From Hydrocarboniphaga daqingensis (GTDB lineage Bacteria > Pseudomonadota > Gammaproteobacteria > Nevskiales > Nevskiaceae), in assembly GCF_900129825.1 (NCBI RefSeq), contig NZ_FQWZ01000006.1, positions 207,674-271,673 on the forward strand: a stretch of 64,000 nucleotides of DNA, in the 5' to 3' direction. Shown here in pieces: positions 46,757 through 56,363 of this stretch; position 1 is the first letter of the stretch, and each line of letters begins with the position of its first letter. The notes beneath the pieces were generated by a model that had not been told where the DNA came from, made no database searches, and saw nothing but the letters and a program-made list of their open reading frames with translations. A program made the translations under genes and the position numbers.

Positions 46757-49700
46757 ATGACTGCAAACCAGCCGACGACTTGGGAGAGTCGGCGGAATCC
46801 AATGGGGTGGAAAGCTGTGTCTGGAACACTGTTCACACAATGGAATCAGAGGCTTCTCGAGACCTATTTCGATGGGTCCATGAGGGAAGAAGAAGTTTGG
46901 CTGACGATTGACGCCTTAGAACTTGATTCGGTTGGTGCGGATCTGGGCGGTGACGCTGGGTTGATAAAGGCTGTCCGTGGTGGCCCTGAATGGACGGCGA
47001 CGAATCTTCCCTCCGGTGACCGTAGCTGGCTGTCTACGACGGTTCGGGAACTGATTCGACATCGCACTCTCGTGCAGAGCCGCCCACGCGATTACGTTTG
47101 CCCATCGAAGCTAAACGCGAACTACATCGGCTCACGCCCTCCGACCTATCTGCCGATTGTGGCTGCTCTGATTCGAACAGCGGCGGCAGGTGACGAAGAA
47201 GGGTTCTACGAGCCAGTCCGTGCACAGTTGGGCTTGGAAGCAGGTTGGTACAGCACTCAACTTAGCGAAGTGCTTAGCGCACTTAGTGACCTTCAACGCT
47301 GGACCGAAGAAACTGCGGGAGCGTATGGCAGATTCACAATGACTCGATTGGGCGGGCACCGCTACGTCGGGGTACTCAAGGCACAGTGCTTGGTCGGAAA
47401 CCGTGACGCGGCGCAGCTGCCAAGAGCGTTCGCGAAGGCAAATCTGGTGCCGGCAGCCAAACTCTCAGCGCAGCAATTTCAAGCATTGAAATCAGAGATT
47501 GGGAGAAGTTACTTCCTGACAAAGTCGTTGCGTGACGCTGCGACTCACTCGTTCGGAAAATACGACGAACCACTTAGCGCTCGAATCCAGGATCTGGTGG
47601 ATGACTGGGACGGGACTGTTCCTTCGAAACTGCGCACGACTTCTGCGTTGCACTCGAGTCAAAGTCGCGAAGATGACCATCACAATGCCGATGAATTGGC
47701 AATCCAGATTTGCTTACTTCCTGAGGGTCAAGGCGATATTGTGTGGCAAGTGGGTCTACGGTGCCCACCATCTGAAGTCGAGGGGCAGCTAGTCCTAAGT
47801 CTTGGTGGAGCGATCTGGCTTTTCAATCGGACTAGCTCTAACTGGACGACCGGACTCCCGAGTGATCGACACAACTGCCATGAGCAGGCCGTTAAAGCCC
47901 TCACGAGCAGTGTTGATCAATCAAGCAGCGAAACTGGCTTCTTAGCTTCACTGCGTCTTGGCGACGGATGCCAAGAGTTAAAACTGCAAGCAGCGCATCT
48001 GGAGACTTCTCAACTTCGGGTGTTCGTTCCAGGCGAAAACGTTCAAGAAGACCGCATTGAGCTATGGGAGGCGCCCCTTCCGTTATATGGCCCTGCCTAT
48101 ATTTTGTGTAGCAACAGTGCCGTCACACCTGTGCAGAGATTTCTTGATCGATCCCTATGCACGCATTTTCAAGTCTCGCCTGTGGGGCTCCCACAAGGTT
48201 GGTCATTGCATTGCATTGAGAAATGCCAGGCATTGAGCGACGCAGACAGAGCAGCATTTCCGTTCTCTGACGAGCACCATCACGCGCCTCGCTCTGTTCG
48301 CCTGACCGGAGGGCGCTCCTTCCACCAAGGCGGGGTGAGAAAGTACCCGGCATACGACCTTCCAGATGTGGAGCTAGATGCGCCGCCAGAGGCGAGCGTG
48401 AGCGCTGAGGGGCTCGAGTTACAAGAGTTGCGCGCGACGGGCGTAGGAGACTCTCAAAGGACGTTGCCGACCGTCGGCGCGGTTAAGAGATATCGAATAC
48501 TTCTGCAGGACTCAGCAAAGCTCGCTTTCAGCATCCATGCGAAAAGCAAGGATGGACGAGTCCTCGGATCATGCACTCTGAGACTTTCAGCCGAAACGGT
48601 CTATGGAAGTAGTCAGATAACAAGGCATGTTCGAGTTGATCATTACGGCTCCCCCTGCGATGAGTCCATGGGACTTTCTGGTGTCAAAGCACCAGAAAGA
48701 GCGTCTAAAGGACCGTTCTATGGATACGCCGACTACCTCACCAGAAATCAGGACGACCTAGGTCGTGAGGTATCCACAAGCGATTTGAGCTCAATAACGT
48801 CAAGCCCAATTGCACAGTTTCTTGACACGCTTGCGCAAGTCAGCTCGATGCCATACCCAGCTGCACGCGATCAATTGCAGCGGCTACTAGCTCGAGGGCG
48901 CTGGAGACGTCCATCGCTAGTGATCGAGGATCTGAGGGCTCGAGGGCACTTGGAAGTCGAAACGAATCACAAGGGCCACTTCGTCCGTGTGCACTCAGTT
49001 AAAGCAACGGCCTACCGAGTTCCGATAAAGACAGACCTTTATCTGCTGATGGGACTGTCCGGAACTTTGAGGCTGGAGCATTGGCGGCTGCTGCTGCGAA
49101 GCTCAAGTCCTTGGGAGGTGATTCTGCATCCAAGCGATGACAATGAGTTGCCTGAACTTCGATTGCTGGTGCTTCCGGACGACGACAGCGCGGTAGCAAA
49201 GTGTCTTTCCCAATGCGGATTGACACTGCATCCGACTGAAAGCTGTGCAGAGTTGTTGATCTGGAGTCCTGACGTCACGGAGATCTTCGGAGAAGTACGG
49301 AGTCGTGGCACTGAATCGCTATTTGGATCCGCCTCGATTGTGCACAAGCTCAACACGGCTAAGGGCACCTTCGTGCCGGTTGCCTCGCATGGGCATTACC
49401 TAGCAAGGGGCATCAACGCCCAGCTTCTTTGCTGCGAAGACTGGCAAACAAAAAGTCACTCCTTATACGTGCTGGCATACATGGCCGAAGACCGAACTAC
49501 GAGGTACTGCTTTGTTCGGGATCATCGGTGGGGAGTTTGGATCGCGACGCTCGAGTTCGGACGCTTTCTGAAAGAGCGAACGATTTGCGACGATGGCATC
49601 CCCTGGCCGATAACCTATCGCCGCTCAGACCGCTCGTTATTTCTGCCCGAGTTGTTGCGACTTCCTTGGGTGCTTGAGCGGGTTCTGATTACTTGCGCTG

Positions 49701-49969
49701 GCGTGCCGCCACTACACTTGCACGGAGAGAAGCTTTCCGCGCCGGCCGACGGTAGAATTAAAGTGGAGCTTAAGGGCGTTAGCTCCGAAAGGCTCACGGT
49801 GAGCGTTGCGTATGACGAACTCATATCTGGTCGTTGGAATCAGTTCCGCGCAGTTCCGATGTCGGTCGCACTAGAAGTCGCACAAAAGATCGGGGGAAGG
49901 CTCGACGTGATTGATGATGTCGAATTGCTCGCGAGCCGCCTTGCCGAGAAGTGGGTGTCGGGTGCCTAG
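46757..49969 (+). CDS. large protein of unknown function, probable Druantia DruH-like component
   Basis: 1070 residues from ATG at 46757 (MTANQPTTWESRR). No nucleotide-binding, nuclease or membrane motif was recognised. The N-terminal ~250 residues look helical. The middle contains many beta-like stretches and Cys/His-containing segments, and a possible winged-helix stretch lies at about residues 710-760 (PYPAARDQLQRLLARGRW ... LVIEDLRARGHLEV). The call rests on context: it lies 52 bp upstream of a DruE-like helicase, and DruH of Druantia type III is a large protein of unknown function directly before druE. The base composition is lower than the flanking chromosome. It is likely to act in recognition of phage DNA or assembly with the helicase, which is inference. 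Confidence 0.55.
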   Translation: MTANQPTTWESRRNPMGWKAVSGTLFTQWNQRLLETYFDGSMREEEVWLTIDALELDSVGADLGGDAGLIKAVRGGPEWTATNLPSGDRSWLSTTVRELIRHRTLVQSRPRDYVCPSKLNANYIGSRPPTYLPIVAALIRTAAAGDEEGFYEPVRAQLGLEAGWYSTQLSEVLSALSDLQRWTEETAGAYGRFTMTRLGGHRYVGVLKAQCLVGNRDAAQLPRAFAKANLVPAAKLSAQQFQALKSEIGRSYFLTKSLRDAATHSFGKYDEPLSARIQDLVDDWDGTVPSKLRTTSALHSSQSREDDHHNADELAIQICLLPEGQGDIVWQVGLRCPPSEVEGQLVLSLGGAIWLFNRTSSNWTTGLPSDRHNCHEQAVKALTSSVDQSSSETGFLASLRLGDGCQELKLQAAHLETSQLRVFVPGENVQEDRIELWEAPLPLYGPAYILCSNSAVTPVQRFLDRSLCTHFQVSPVGLPQGWSLHCIEKCQALSDADRAAFPFSDEHHHAPRSVRLTGGRSFHQGGVRKYPAYDLPDVELDAPPEASVSAEGLELQELRATGVGDSQRTLPTVGAVKRYRILLQDSAKLAFSIHAKSKDGRVLGSCTLRLSAETVYGSSQITRHVRVDHYGSPCDESMGLSGVKAPERASKGPFYGYADYLTRNQDDLGREVSTSDLSSITSSPIAQFLDTLAQVSSMPYPAARDQLQRLLARGRWRRPSLVIEDLRARGHLEVETNHKGHFVRVHSVKATAYRVPIKTDLYLLMGLSGTLRLEHWRLLLRSSSPWEVILHPSDDNELPELRLLVLPDDDSAVAKCLSQCGLTLHPTESCAELLIWSPDVTEIFGEVRSRGTESLFGSASIVHKLNTAKGTFVPVASHGHYLARGINAQLLCCEDWQTKSHSLYVLAYMAEDRTTRYCFVRDHRWGVWIATLEFGRFLKERTICDDGIPWPITYRRSDRSLFLPELLRLPWVLERVLITCAGVPPLHLHGEKLSAPADGRIKVELKGVSSERLTVSVAYDELISGRWNQFRAVPMSVALEVAQKIGGRLDVIDDVELLASRLAEKWVSGA

Positions 49970-50021
49970 CAACTCAATTTCGCTCATTACCCCAGACGAC
50001 AACATTTAGGACGCCCACCGA

Positions 50022-53000
50022 GTGGAAGATCCAGTTGGTTCATTTGAGAGCATCAAGTCGGGCTTGACGCGATACATCCAGTCCGCATTTCGTACCGACT
50101 CTGCGAGTTTTGAAGCGGATCGAGAGAGGCTGCTAAGCATTCCGGGCGTGCTTTTTCAGGAGCCCTATGTAGAGCCGATACCGACATATCGTGCAGCGAA
50201 GAGCGTTCTTGAACTAAGCGTCGATGATGTGCCGACGATGACTGCAGACGAACTCGCAGCTTTCGCGGCAATTATGAATGCAGGACTGCTCGCGGGAGGA
50301 TTTCCGCTCTATACGCATCAGCATGCGATGCTCAAAGAAGCCCTCGAGGGAAAACACTGCGTCGTAGTGACCGGTACAGGCTCCGGAAAGACCGAGTCGT
50401 TCCTTCTTCCAGCGATCGCGCAGATCGTAAGGGAGTCGTTTCGCAAGAACTGGAGCCCGGTTGCGAGCACTCCAGCGCACGGATCTCCGTCATCGCATCT
50501 CCCAACATGGGACCAGACGAAACCAACACTCAGGGGAGAGTCTAGAGCGCCAGCGGTCCGAGCTTTAGTGCTCTACCCAATGAATGCGCTGGTTGAAGAT
50601 CAGGTATCGCGACTTCGTGGAGCGCTGGATTCAGATGAAGTAAGAGCGCAGATGGATTTACACCTGCGAGGCAACCGTATTCGCTTCGGCCGCTACAACG
50701 GTTCAACCGAAGTGTCGGGCCACCCATTTAAGTTCAAACAGCGGAAAGATGGCACGTCCGAACTCGTTCCGAACAGCGACAAACGTGAGGCTTTGAGGGA
50801 AGCGCTGGAGCGGGCTCGAAAAGAGTACACGCAGATCGTGAATGAAATCACTCGGATACGGACTGACCGAGACGATGCGGTCAAGGATGGAAATCTCGCG
50901 CGAAGCGAAGCACTAGAAAGGAATCTAGCAGACTTGGTGGAACAGTCTCGCTTCATGCCCCGCATCTCGGTTGACTCGTCTGAGGTTTTTCATCGATGGG
51001 AAATGCAGGCCTCCCCGCCGGATTTCCTGATCACGAACGTCAGTATGTTGTCGATCATGTTGATGCGACATCGTCACCCGAATATTCCAGACGACCGAGC
51101 TGATGCAGACATTTTCGATGCGACAAAAAGGTGGCTAGAGGCAGATCGGACCAATCACATCTTTCAGTTGGTCGTTGATGAGCTTCACCTTTACCGAGGC
51201 TCAGCAGGTACAGAGGTCGCTTACTTGCTTAGGCTGCTCGTTGATCGTCTCGGCCTGACGCCCGACAGCCCTCAGCTTCGGATCCTTGCCTCGAGCGCAT
51301 CCCTGGATCCCGAAGACTCCAAAACGTTCGACTTTCTAGGTGGAATGTTCGGACTCTCGTCTGAGGAGGCTAAGCAGAAATTCCATCTTGAGCAGGGCAG
51401 ACTGCAGTTTGAGGGTGCAGCGCGGTTCGCTGTCGGCCTCCCGGTTGAAGCTGCTTCTTGGCTAAGTGCTATAGGTGAGATGCTACGTGACGGTACGGCG
51501 CCTAAAGCGGATGAACTTCGCATGGCCGGCGAGCTTCTTGCATCCATACCGAACATAGGAAATATCGTTGTCTCGGCGTTCATCGTGGATCGTGTACGTG
51601 CTCGACCTCTCGGCGAGGCCGCAGACGAACTATTTCCGTCACTAGATCGGCAAAAAGCGCTGCTTGCAGTTCGTGGCTTCTTTCACGTGATCGCCGTAGG
51701 CCCATCGGCACTTAGGGATCGAGTCCCAAGAATTCGATTCCACTGGATGGCTAAGAACGTAGATGGCATCTGGGCGACAGCAGCACTTTCCGACGACGAC
51801 CCCAAGCGGCGATGCGGTCCTTTGGTGCCAGAACCACCTCCAACAATGCTCATCGGAGGTAATCGTGCACTTGAGGTTCTCTACTGTGAGTGCTGCGGTA
51901 CGCAATTGCTTTGCGGTAGCAAGATCGCGGTGGCTTCTGAGCCCGCTGACGGCCCCGTGGGGCTGCCTGGACTACAGAAGACTGAAGAACGGTATGAGCT
52001 GACTCCTTTGTCTTCGCAGCTTCAAGGGCTTCCGGAAACTATTCCCGAGACTCGGACTGATGCTCAGCCCTATCGCGATCTTGGAGTGATTTGGATTCAT
52101 TCAAGCGACTGGCACCCTTCTGCTGCAGACGAAGATGCTTTGAAATGGCGACAAGGTACGATCGAGCGAGATGACAAGCGCGCTCCTAAAGATTTGCGCG
52201 ATGCCTGCTGGAAGCCAGCATGGATTGATCCGGTAGTCGGCATTGTTACGGTCTCGAGCAAGACGCCTCCGTTGGGATCAGTCGCTTGTCGGTGGCTATA
52301 CATCGATCCAGATCCACCTGGATTGACGATTCCAGCCATGCCTCAAGTTTGCCCGTCGTGCCATATCGACTATTCAGAGCATCGAGGTGGCAGGACTGCA
52401 CCAATTCGCTCGTTCGTAACCGGTCTGGCAAGAACATCGCACCTGCTGGCGAAGCATCTGCTAGCCGCGCTTCCAGCAGGTCAAGCTCGAAAGCTTGTGG
52501 CGTTTTCTGACAGTCGTGAGTCTGCAGCCAATTTGTCGGTCGGAGTTGAGGAGGAGCAGTGGAATCATCTTCTTCGAGTTTCGATTCTCAGCGGCATCCA
52601 CGAGTCCACCTCAGGGAGACTGGACGACTGGTATCGGCAGATTCGAACAGCGATTGAATCAGGTGACTTGTTGGGAGCGAACGAGGTACTCAAGAGAGGG
52701 AATGGGGTACTTAATAGCGAAGATAGACAAGCGCTAATGGCTGCGTTCGGGGCAGTTCTCAACGCTGTCAACGGTAACAAGGCAACACCTGAGTGGCAGG
52801 CAATCGCTGAGCGCCTCGATGGAAACGGAAGAGATCTAGTCGCGATTCATTCATTGCTTGCCAATCCAGATCCTATAGCTGGCACATCGCTGACCCCGGT
52901 ATGGAAAGCGTTTGTCCGGCTGGGTACGAATCCCTCTGGCGCAACGATTGGAGATAAGGCAGTCGCTAAACGAGTTGACTGGACCACGCAATTCAAGAGC

Positions 53001-56000
53001 GATGCCTCAGGAAATCTGCTACCCGAACTATCTGACTCCGCCGTCGCAGAACGTGTCGAAGTCATTGGCAATCGCCTCCGCACAAAGTCATGGCGAGCAC
53101 TTAGCGGAAGATTGCTTTATGACCTAGAGGCGCAAGGCGTCGGACATCTGGCATTGCCTGATAATGTTTTTCGAGCAAATGCCAACAAGGCGATGTCCGA
53201 GGCCGCGGAAACAGTTCTGCGCATTCTGGCGGAGTCGAATCGCGTCTCGCCGTCTCAGTACCAATCCTCAACAAGCCAAGAATGGACTGATGACCAACCC
53301 CGCGGAGCTAATAGGGAGGGAAGCGCTAAGCGTCGAGTGTTTCGATATCTCTCCGCCGTTGCCAAAAAGCAAAACCTTGCGCTTGAACTTGTTCGCTCGC
53401 AAGTAGCAACCTCTCTCAAAAGTGCCGGACATAAGGCCGCGGGTGGTGGATGGGGAATTGTGTCGCTTGGCTTCCTGTTCGTATCGGTTGCCAGGCGCGA
53501 AGATAGGCCTTGGATTTGCAATCGATGTAACCAGATACACTGGCACAAATCGGCGGGCATTTGCTCCCGCTGCTGTGACGAGCTGCCCGTCGAGAGAAAC
53601 GGGAGCCAGAAGGCCAGTGAAATCGAGGCCAATCACTACAATGCAAGCGAAGCGAGAAAGCAGGGATCTGCATTTCGGATTCATGCAGAAGAACTCACTG
53701 GGCAGACCGCTAATCAAGCGCAGCGACAACGGCACTTCCGCGGAATCTTTTTCGCAGGAGAGGTGGTGGACGATCCGGTTCGCCGTAGCTTCGTCCGCAA
53801 CGTTGACGAAATTGACCTGCTTTCAGTTACGACTACTATGGAAGTCGGAGTGGATATCGGATCGCTCCAGGCCGTTTTGCAGGCGAACATGCCGCCGGAG
53901 CGATTCAACTACCAGCAGCGGGCCGGTCGCGCGGGTCGAAAGGGCCAGCCATTCTCCGCCGTTCTAACCTATTGCAAAGGACAGACGCACGATCGGATCC
54001 ATTTCGAGTTCCCGTCTGAAATGACAGGCGGCGTCCCCCCGCAACCGAGTGTCTCCACGGGGGACGACCAGAGAATTCTTGCCGAAAGACTGGTTGCGAA
54101 GGAAGTCCTCCGCCAGGCGTTTCGGGCTGGTGGTCTGACTTGGTCAGATTCAGGAAGCCCGCCGGATAGTCACGGGGAATTTGGGCTTGCAAGGTTTGGA
54201 TCTCAATCGCCTGAATCCATCGAAGAATGGATGCGGGCCAATCAGTCGACGGTAAAGCGTATCTGCGATGTAGTTGCTCGTGGAACCTTCATCGACATCG
54301 CTTGCTTGCATCGCTCCGCTGAGCTTATTCCGATGCGAATGCGTGAGTGCCTTCAGTCTGGGCGGTCAACGGCCGAAGGCGTTGCACATCAATTGGCGGA
54401 GGGTGGCCTTCTGCCTATGTATGGGATGCCCACAAGTGTGAGGAGCCTAGTCTTTTCACTCCCTCCGAGCTCGGGAAAAGCCCCCCCGATTGCGAAGACG
54501 CTAGACCGCCCATTCGACCAAGCAGTCTCCGAATTTGTGCCCGGAGCAGAAAGAACATGGGACAAGAGGAAGCTCACTCCGATAGGGATTGCTGGTGAAA
54601 TCTCGTACGACAAAATCGCCAGGGAGTGGACATCGAGCCTGTCCCCAGTTTCAGCAGCATTCGGGCAACTCGCTTGCCCGAATTGTAGGCAACTCCGAGT
54701 CATCGCACTTACGCCAGAGACTTTTGAGGCTAAGCCGGGACAACATGAGCAATGGTGGCGCCCGGAAATTGCTCACGCCCCCGCAGTCAATGTTTGTTGC
54801 CCAGGATGCAGAGCGACAAAAGCAAAAGTGTCTCTCGCCATTTCCCCCAGAACATTCATCACCGATCTCAGGGTGGATCAGTCGGCTACGGCTGCCGGAG
54901 ACAAGCGAGGGCGTAGTGTCAGTGCGATGGTAGGAGCGCCTCTCATTGTTGCCGCGAATTACAGAAGGGCGGGCGGCGCGGATATCGCTCTTGCAAGCCA
55001 AGGATTGGTCTTTCGATCCAACAGCAGGGCGGGTGAGCTATTCGCCCTCAAGGCGAAAACATCCGTCTCCACCTTTGAATCGGACATCCAGCCCAATCAG
55101 TTTCTGAGAGGGCAGCTCCGCTGCAATCAGGAAGACGCGCCCACCGATCGTGACTGGCGCGTTGCAATCGTTGCTCCAAAGACTACGGACGTGATGGCAA
55201 TTCTGCTTCTTGGACGCAAGGGGTTGTCGTTTTCAGACGCTCTTCAGCCATTAGATGCCCGGCGTGCCGCATGGTACTCGGCGGCGACGATCCTTCAGCG
55301 TGCCGTAGCGTTGGAGCTGGATGTCGATTCAATGGACATCGAGATTGCATCCGTTCACGGCGTGCTTGGAATGGACAGTGGAGACGACCAAAGTGGTGAG
55401 ATGTACTTGGCCGACTCGCATCCCAACGGATCTGGCCTTGTTAAATGGGTGGCAGCGAACTGGATCGAATTGCTTAATGGTTGCGTAACTGGGCGCGGAA
55501 ACTACGGGGGGATGGGACGCCGTCTCCGTGAGCAAGCGCGGCGTGCGATTGCTGAGCCGTGGAGTACCCCGGCGCTACTTCTGCAGGGGTTCCGAAACCG
55601 CCAGCTCCACGGACTTCTCGACTGGCAACTCGGGATCGACCTTCTGGCTGTAATGCTCGACGAGTCCTTCGTCCCTGGCCTTACTAAAGAAATTAGCGGT
55701 GCGCAGTTCATCAGTGAGGGCATGGAGTCTTGGGAGGTCAGTGCCAGGATGGCCGCGGAGCGCTATGCGCGTGCCTTCGATTCGAGCTGCACATTGCTGC
55801 CTGCCGATGGATGGATATCCGGATGGAAAACTAGCGGCGGTCAACTTATCGCAGTGGTCCATCCGCTATGGTCGGCGTCCAGCGCAACCTCCGACCAAGT
55901 GCGTCGCATATTGGCGTGGGGTCGAAAGAATGAGGCCAGAGAGATCGTTCTTGTTGATTCGTTCAATCTGCTGCGCCGCATGTCCTGGGTCCGAGGAAAC

Positions 56001-56360
56001 CTCCACCTATTCCCTCTGCTTGACGCTTCCACTGGTCGAATTGAGCGCCCAGCAGGTGCAGCCGAAGCCGACAAAGAGACGGCTGCTGACAGTCATCTAG
56101 ATATCGAATCGATACTGGCCGCGTTGCCAGGGACGCAGATGGCGTCTGGAGGAAAGGTCTGGAGGCGCATGGAGGGAGGGTCGCAATTGGCGGGGAGCTC
56201 CACAGGCGAATGGCTTGCATCGCATCCAGACGGGACCATTGTCGAACTTGTTGTCAGGGAGCTCGCGGGCGAGAAGCGTGTTAAGGCCGTCGGTGGGACC
56301 TGGATACCAAGCGAGCAATGGGGTGCATACAAGCTTTATGCGATTCGAGAGGGGCAATAG
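50022..56360 (+). CDS. druE: DruE-like giant DEAD/DEAH helicase with DUF1998 domain
   Basis: 2112 residues from GTG at 50022. N-terminal helicase part: Q-motif-like LYTHQHAML (~97), Walker A VVTGTGSGKTES (118-124), LVLYPMNALVEDQ (motif Ia, ~183), VVDELHLYRG (DExH-like DELH, ~386) and SSASLDPED (motif III, ~424). Helicase C-lobe: MEVGVDIGSLQAVLQANMPP and QQRAGRAGRKGQ (motif VI, ~1298). Cysteine clusters that probably bind zinc are near 621 (CECCG), 776 (CPSC), 1166-1185 (CNRC, CSRCC), 1552 (CPNC) and 1592 (CCPGC). The C-terminal DUF1998-like part includes MDSGDDQSGEMYLADSHPNGSGLV (~1784). Size and order fit DruE of Druantia; DrmA of DISARM is much smaller. It is followed by a NERD-helicase gene only 3 bp downstream. 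Confidence 0.82.
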   Translation: MEDPVGSFESIKSGLTRYIQSAFRTDSASFEADRERLLSIPGVLFQEPYVEPIPTYRAAKSVLELSVDDVPTMTADELAAFAAIMNAGLLAGGFPLYTHQHAMLKEALEGKHCVVVTGTGSGKTESFLLPAIAQIVRESFRKNWSPVASTPAHGSPSSHLPTWDQTKPTLRGESRAPAVRALVLYPMNALVEDQVSRLRGALDSDEVRAQMDLHLRGNRIRFGRYNGSTEVSGHPFKFKQRKDGTSELVPNSDKREALREALERARKEYTQIVNEITRIRTDRDDAVKDGNLARSEALERNLADLVEQSRFMPRISVDSSEVFHRWEMQASPPDFLITNVSMLSIMLMRHRHPNIPDDRADADIFDATKRWLEADRTNHIFQLVVDELHLYRGSAGTEVAYLLRLLVDRLGLTPDSPQLRILASSASLDPEDSKTFDFLGGMFGLSSEEAKQKFHLEQGRLQFEGAARFAVGLPVEAASWLSAIGEMLRDGTAPKADELRMAGELLASIPNIGNIVVSAFIVDRVRARPLGEAADELFPSLDRQKALLAVRGFFHVIAVGPSALRDRVPRIRFHWMAKNVDGIWATAALSDDDPKRRCGPLVPEPPPTMLIGGNRALEVLYCECCGTQLLCGSKIAVASEPADGPVGLPGLQKTEERYELTPLSSQLQGLPETIPETRTDAQPYRDLGVIWIHSSDWHPSAADEDALKWRQGTIERDDKRAPKDLRDACWKPAWIDPVVGIVTVSSKTPPLGSVACRWLYIDPDPPGLTIPAMPQVCPSCHIDYSEHRGGRTAPIRSFVTGLARTSHLLAKHLLAALPAGQARKLVAFSDSRESAANLSVGVEEEQWNHLLRVSILSGIHESTSGRLDDWYRQIRTAIESGDLLGANEVLKRGNGVLNSEDRQALMAAFGAVLNAVNGNKATPEWQAIAERLDGNGRDLVAIHSLLANPDPIAGTSLTPVWKAFVRLGTNPSGATIGDKAVAKRVDWTTQFKSDASGNLLPELSDSAVAERVEVIGNRLRTKSWRALSGRLLYDLEAQGVGHLALPDNVFRANANKAMSEAAETVLRILAESNRVSPSQYQSSTSQEWTDDQPRGANREGSAKRRVFRYLSAVAKKQNLALELVRSQVATSLKSAGHKAAGGGWGIVSLGFLFVSVARREDRPWICNRCNQIHWHKSAGICSRCCDELPVERNGSQKASEIEANHYNASEARKQGSAFRIHAEELTGQTANQAQRQRHFRGIFFAGEVVDDPVRRSFVRNVDEIDLLSVTTTMEVGVDIGSLQAVLQANMPPERFNYQQRAGRAGRKGQPFSAVLTYCKGQTHDRIHFEFPSEMTGGVPPQPSVSTGDDQRILAERLVAKEVLRQAFRAGGLTWSDSGSPPDSHGEFGLARFGSQSPESIEEWMRANQSTVKRICDVVARGTFIDIACLHRSAELIPMRMRECLQSGRSTAEGVAHQLAEGGLLPMYGMPTSVRSLVFSLPPSSGKAPPIAKTLDRPFDQAVSEFVPGAERTWDKRKLTPIGIAGEISYDKIAREWTSSLSPVSAAFGQLACPNCRQLRVIALTPETFEAKPGQHEQWWRPEIAHAPAVNVCCPGCRATKAKVSLAISPRTFITDLRVDQSATAAGDKRGRSVSAMVGAPLIVAANYRRAGGADIALASQGLVFRSNSRAGELFALKAKTSVSTFESDIQPNQFLRGQLRCNQEDAPTDRDWRVAIVAPKTTDVMAILLLGRKGLSFSDALQPLDARRAAWYSAATILQRAVALELDVDSMDIEIASVHGVLGMDSGDDQSGEMYLADSHPNGSGLVKWVAANWIELLNGCVTGRGNYGGMGRRLREQARRAIAEPWSTPALLLQGFRNRQLHGLLDWQLGIDLLAVMLDESFVPGLTKEISGAQFISEGMESWEVSARMAAERYARAFDSSCTLLPADGWISGWKTSGGQLIAVVHPLWSASSATSDQVRRILAWGRKNEAREIVLVDSFNLLRRMSWVRGNLHLFPLLDASTGRIERPAGAAEADKETAADSHLDIESILAALPGTQMASGGKVWRRMEGGSQLAGSSTGEWLASHPDGTIVELVVRELAGEKRVKAVGGTWIPSEQWGAYKLYAIREGQ

Positions 56361-56363
56361 CTC

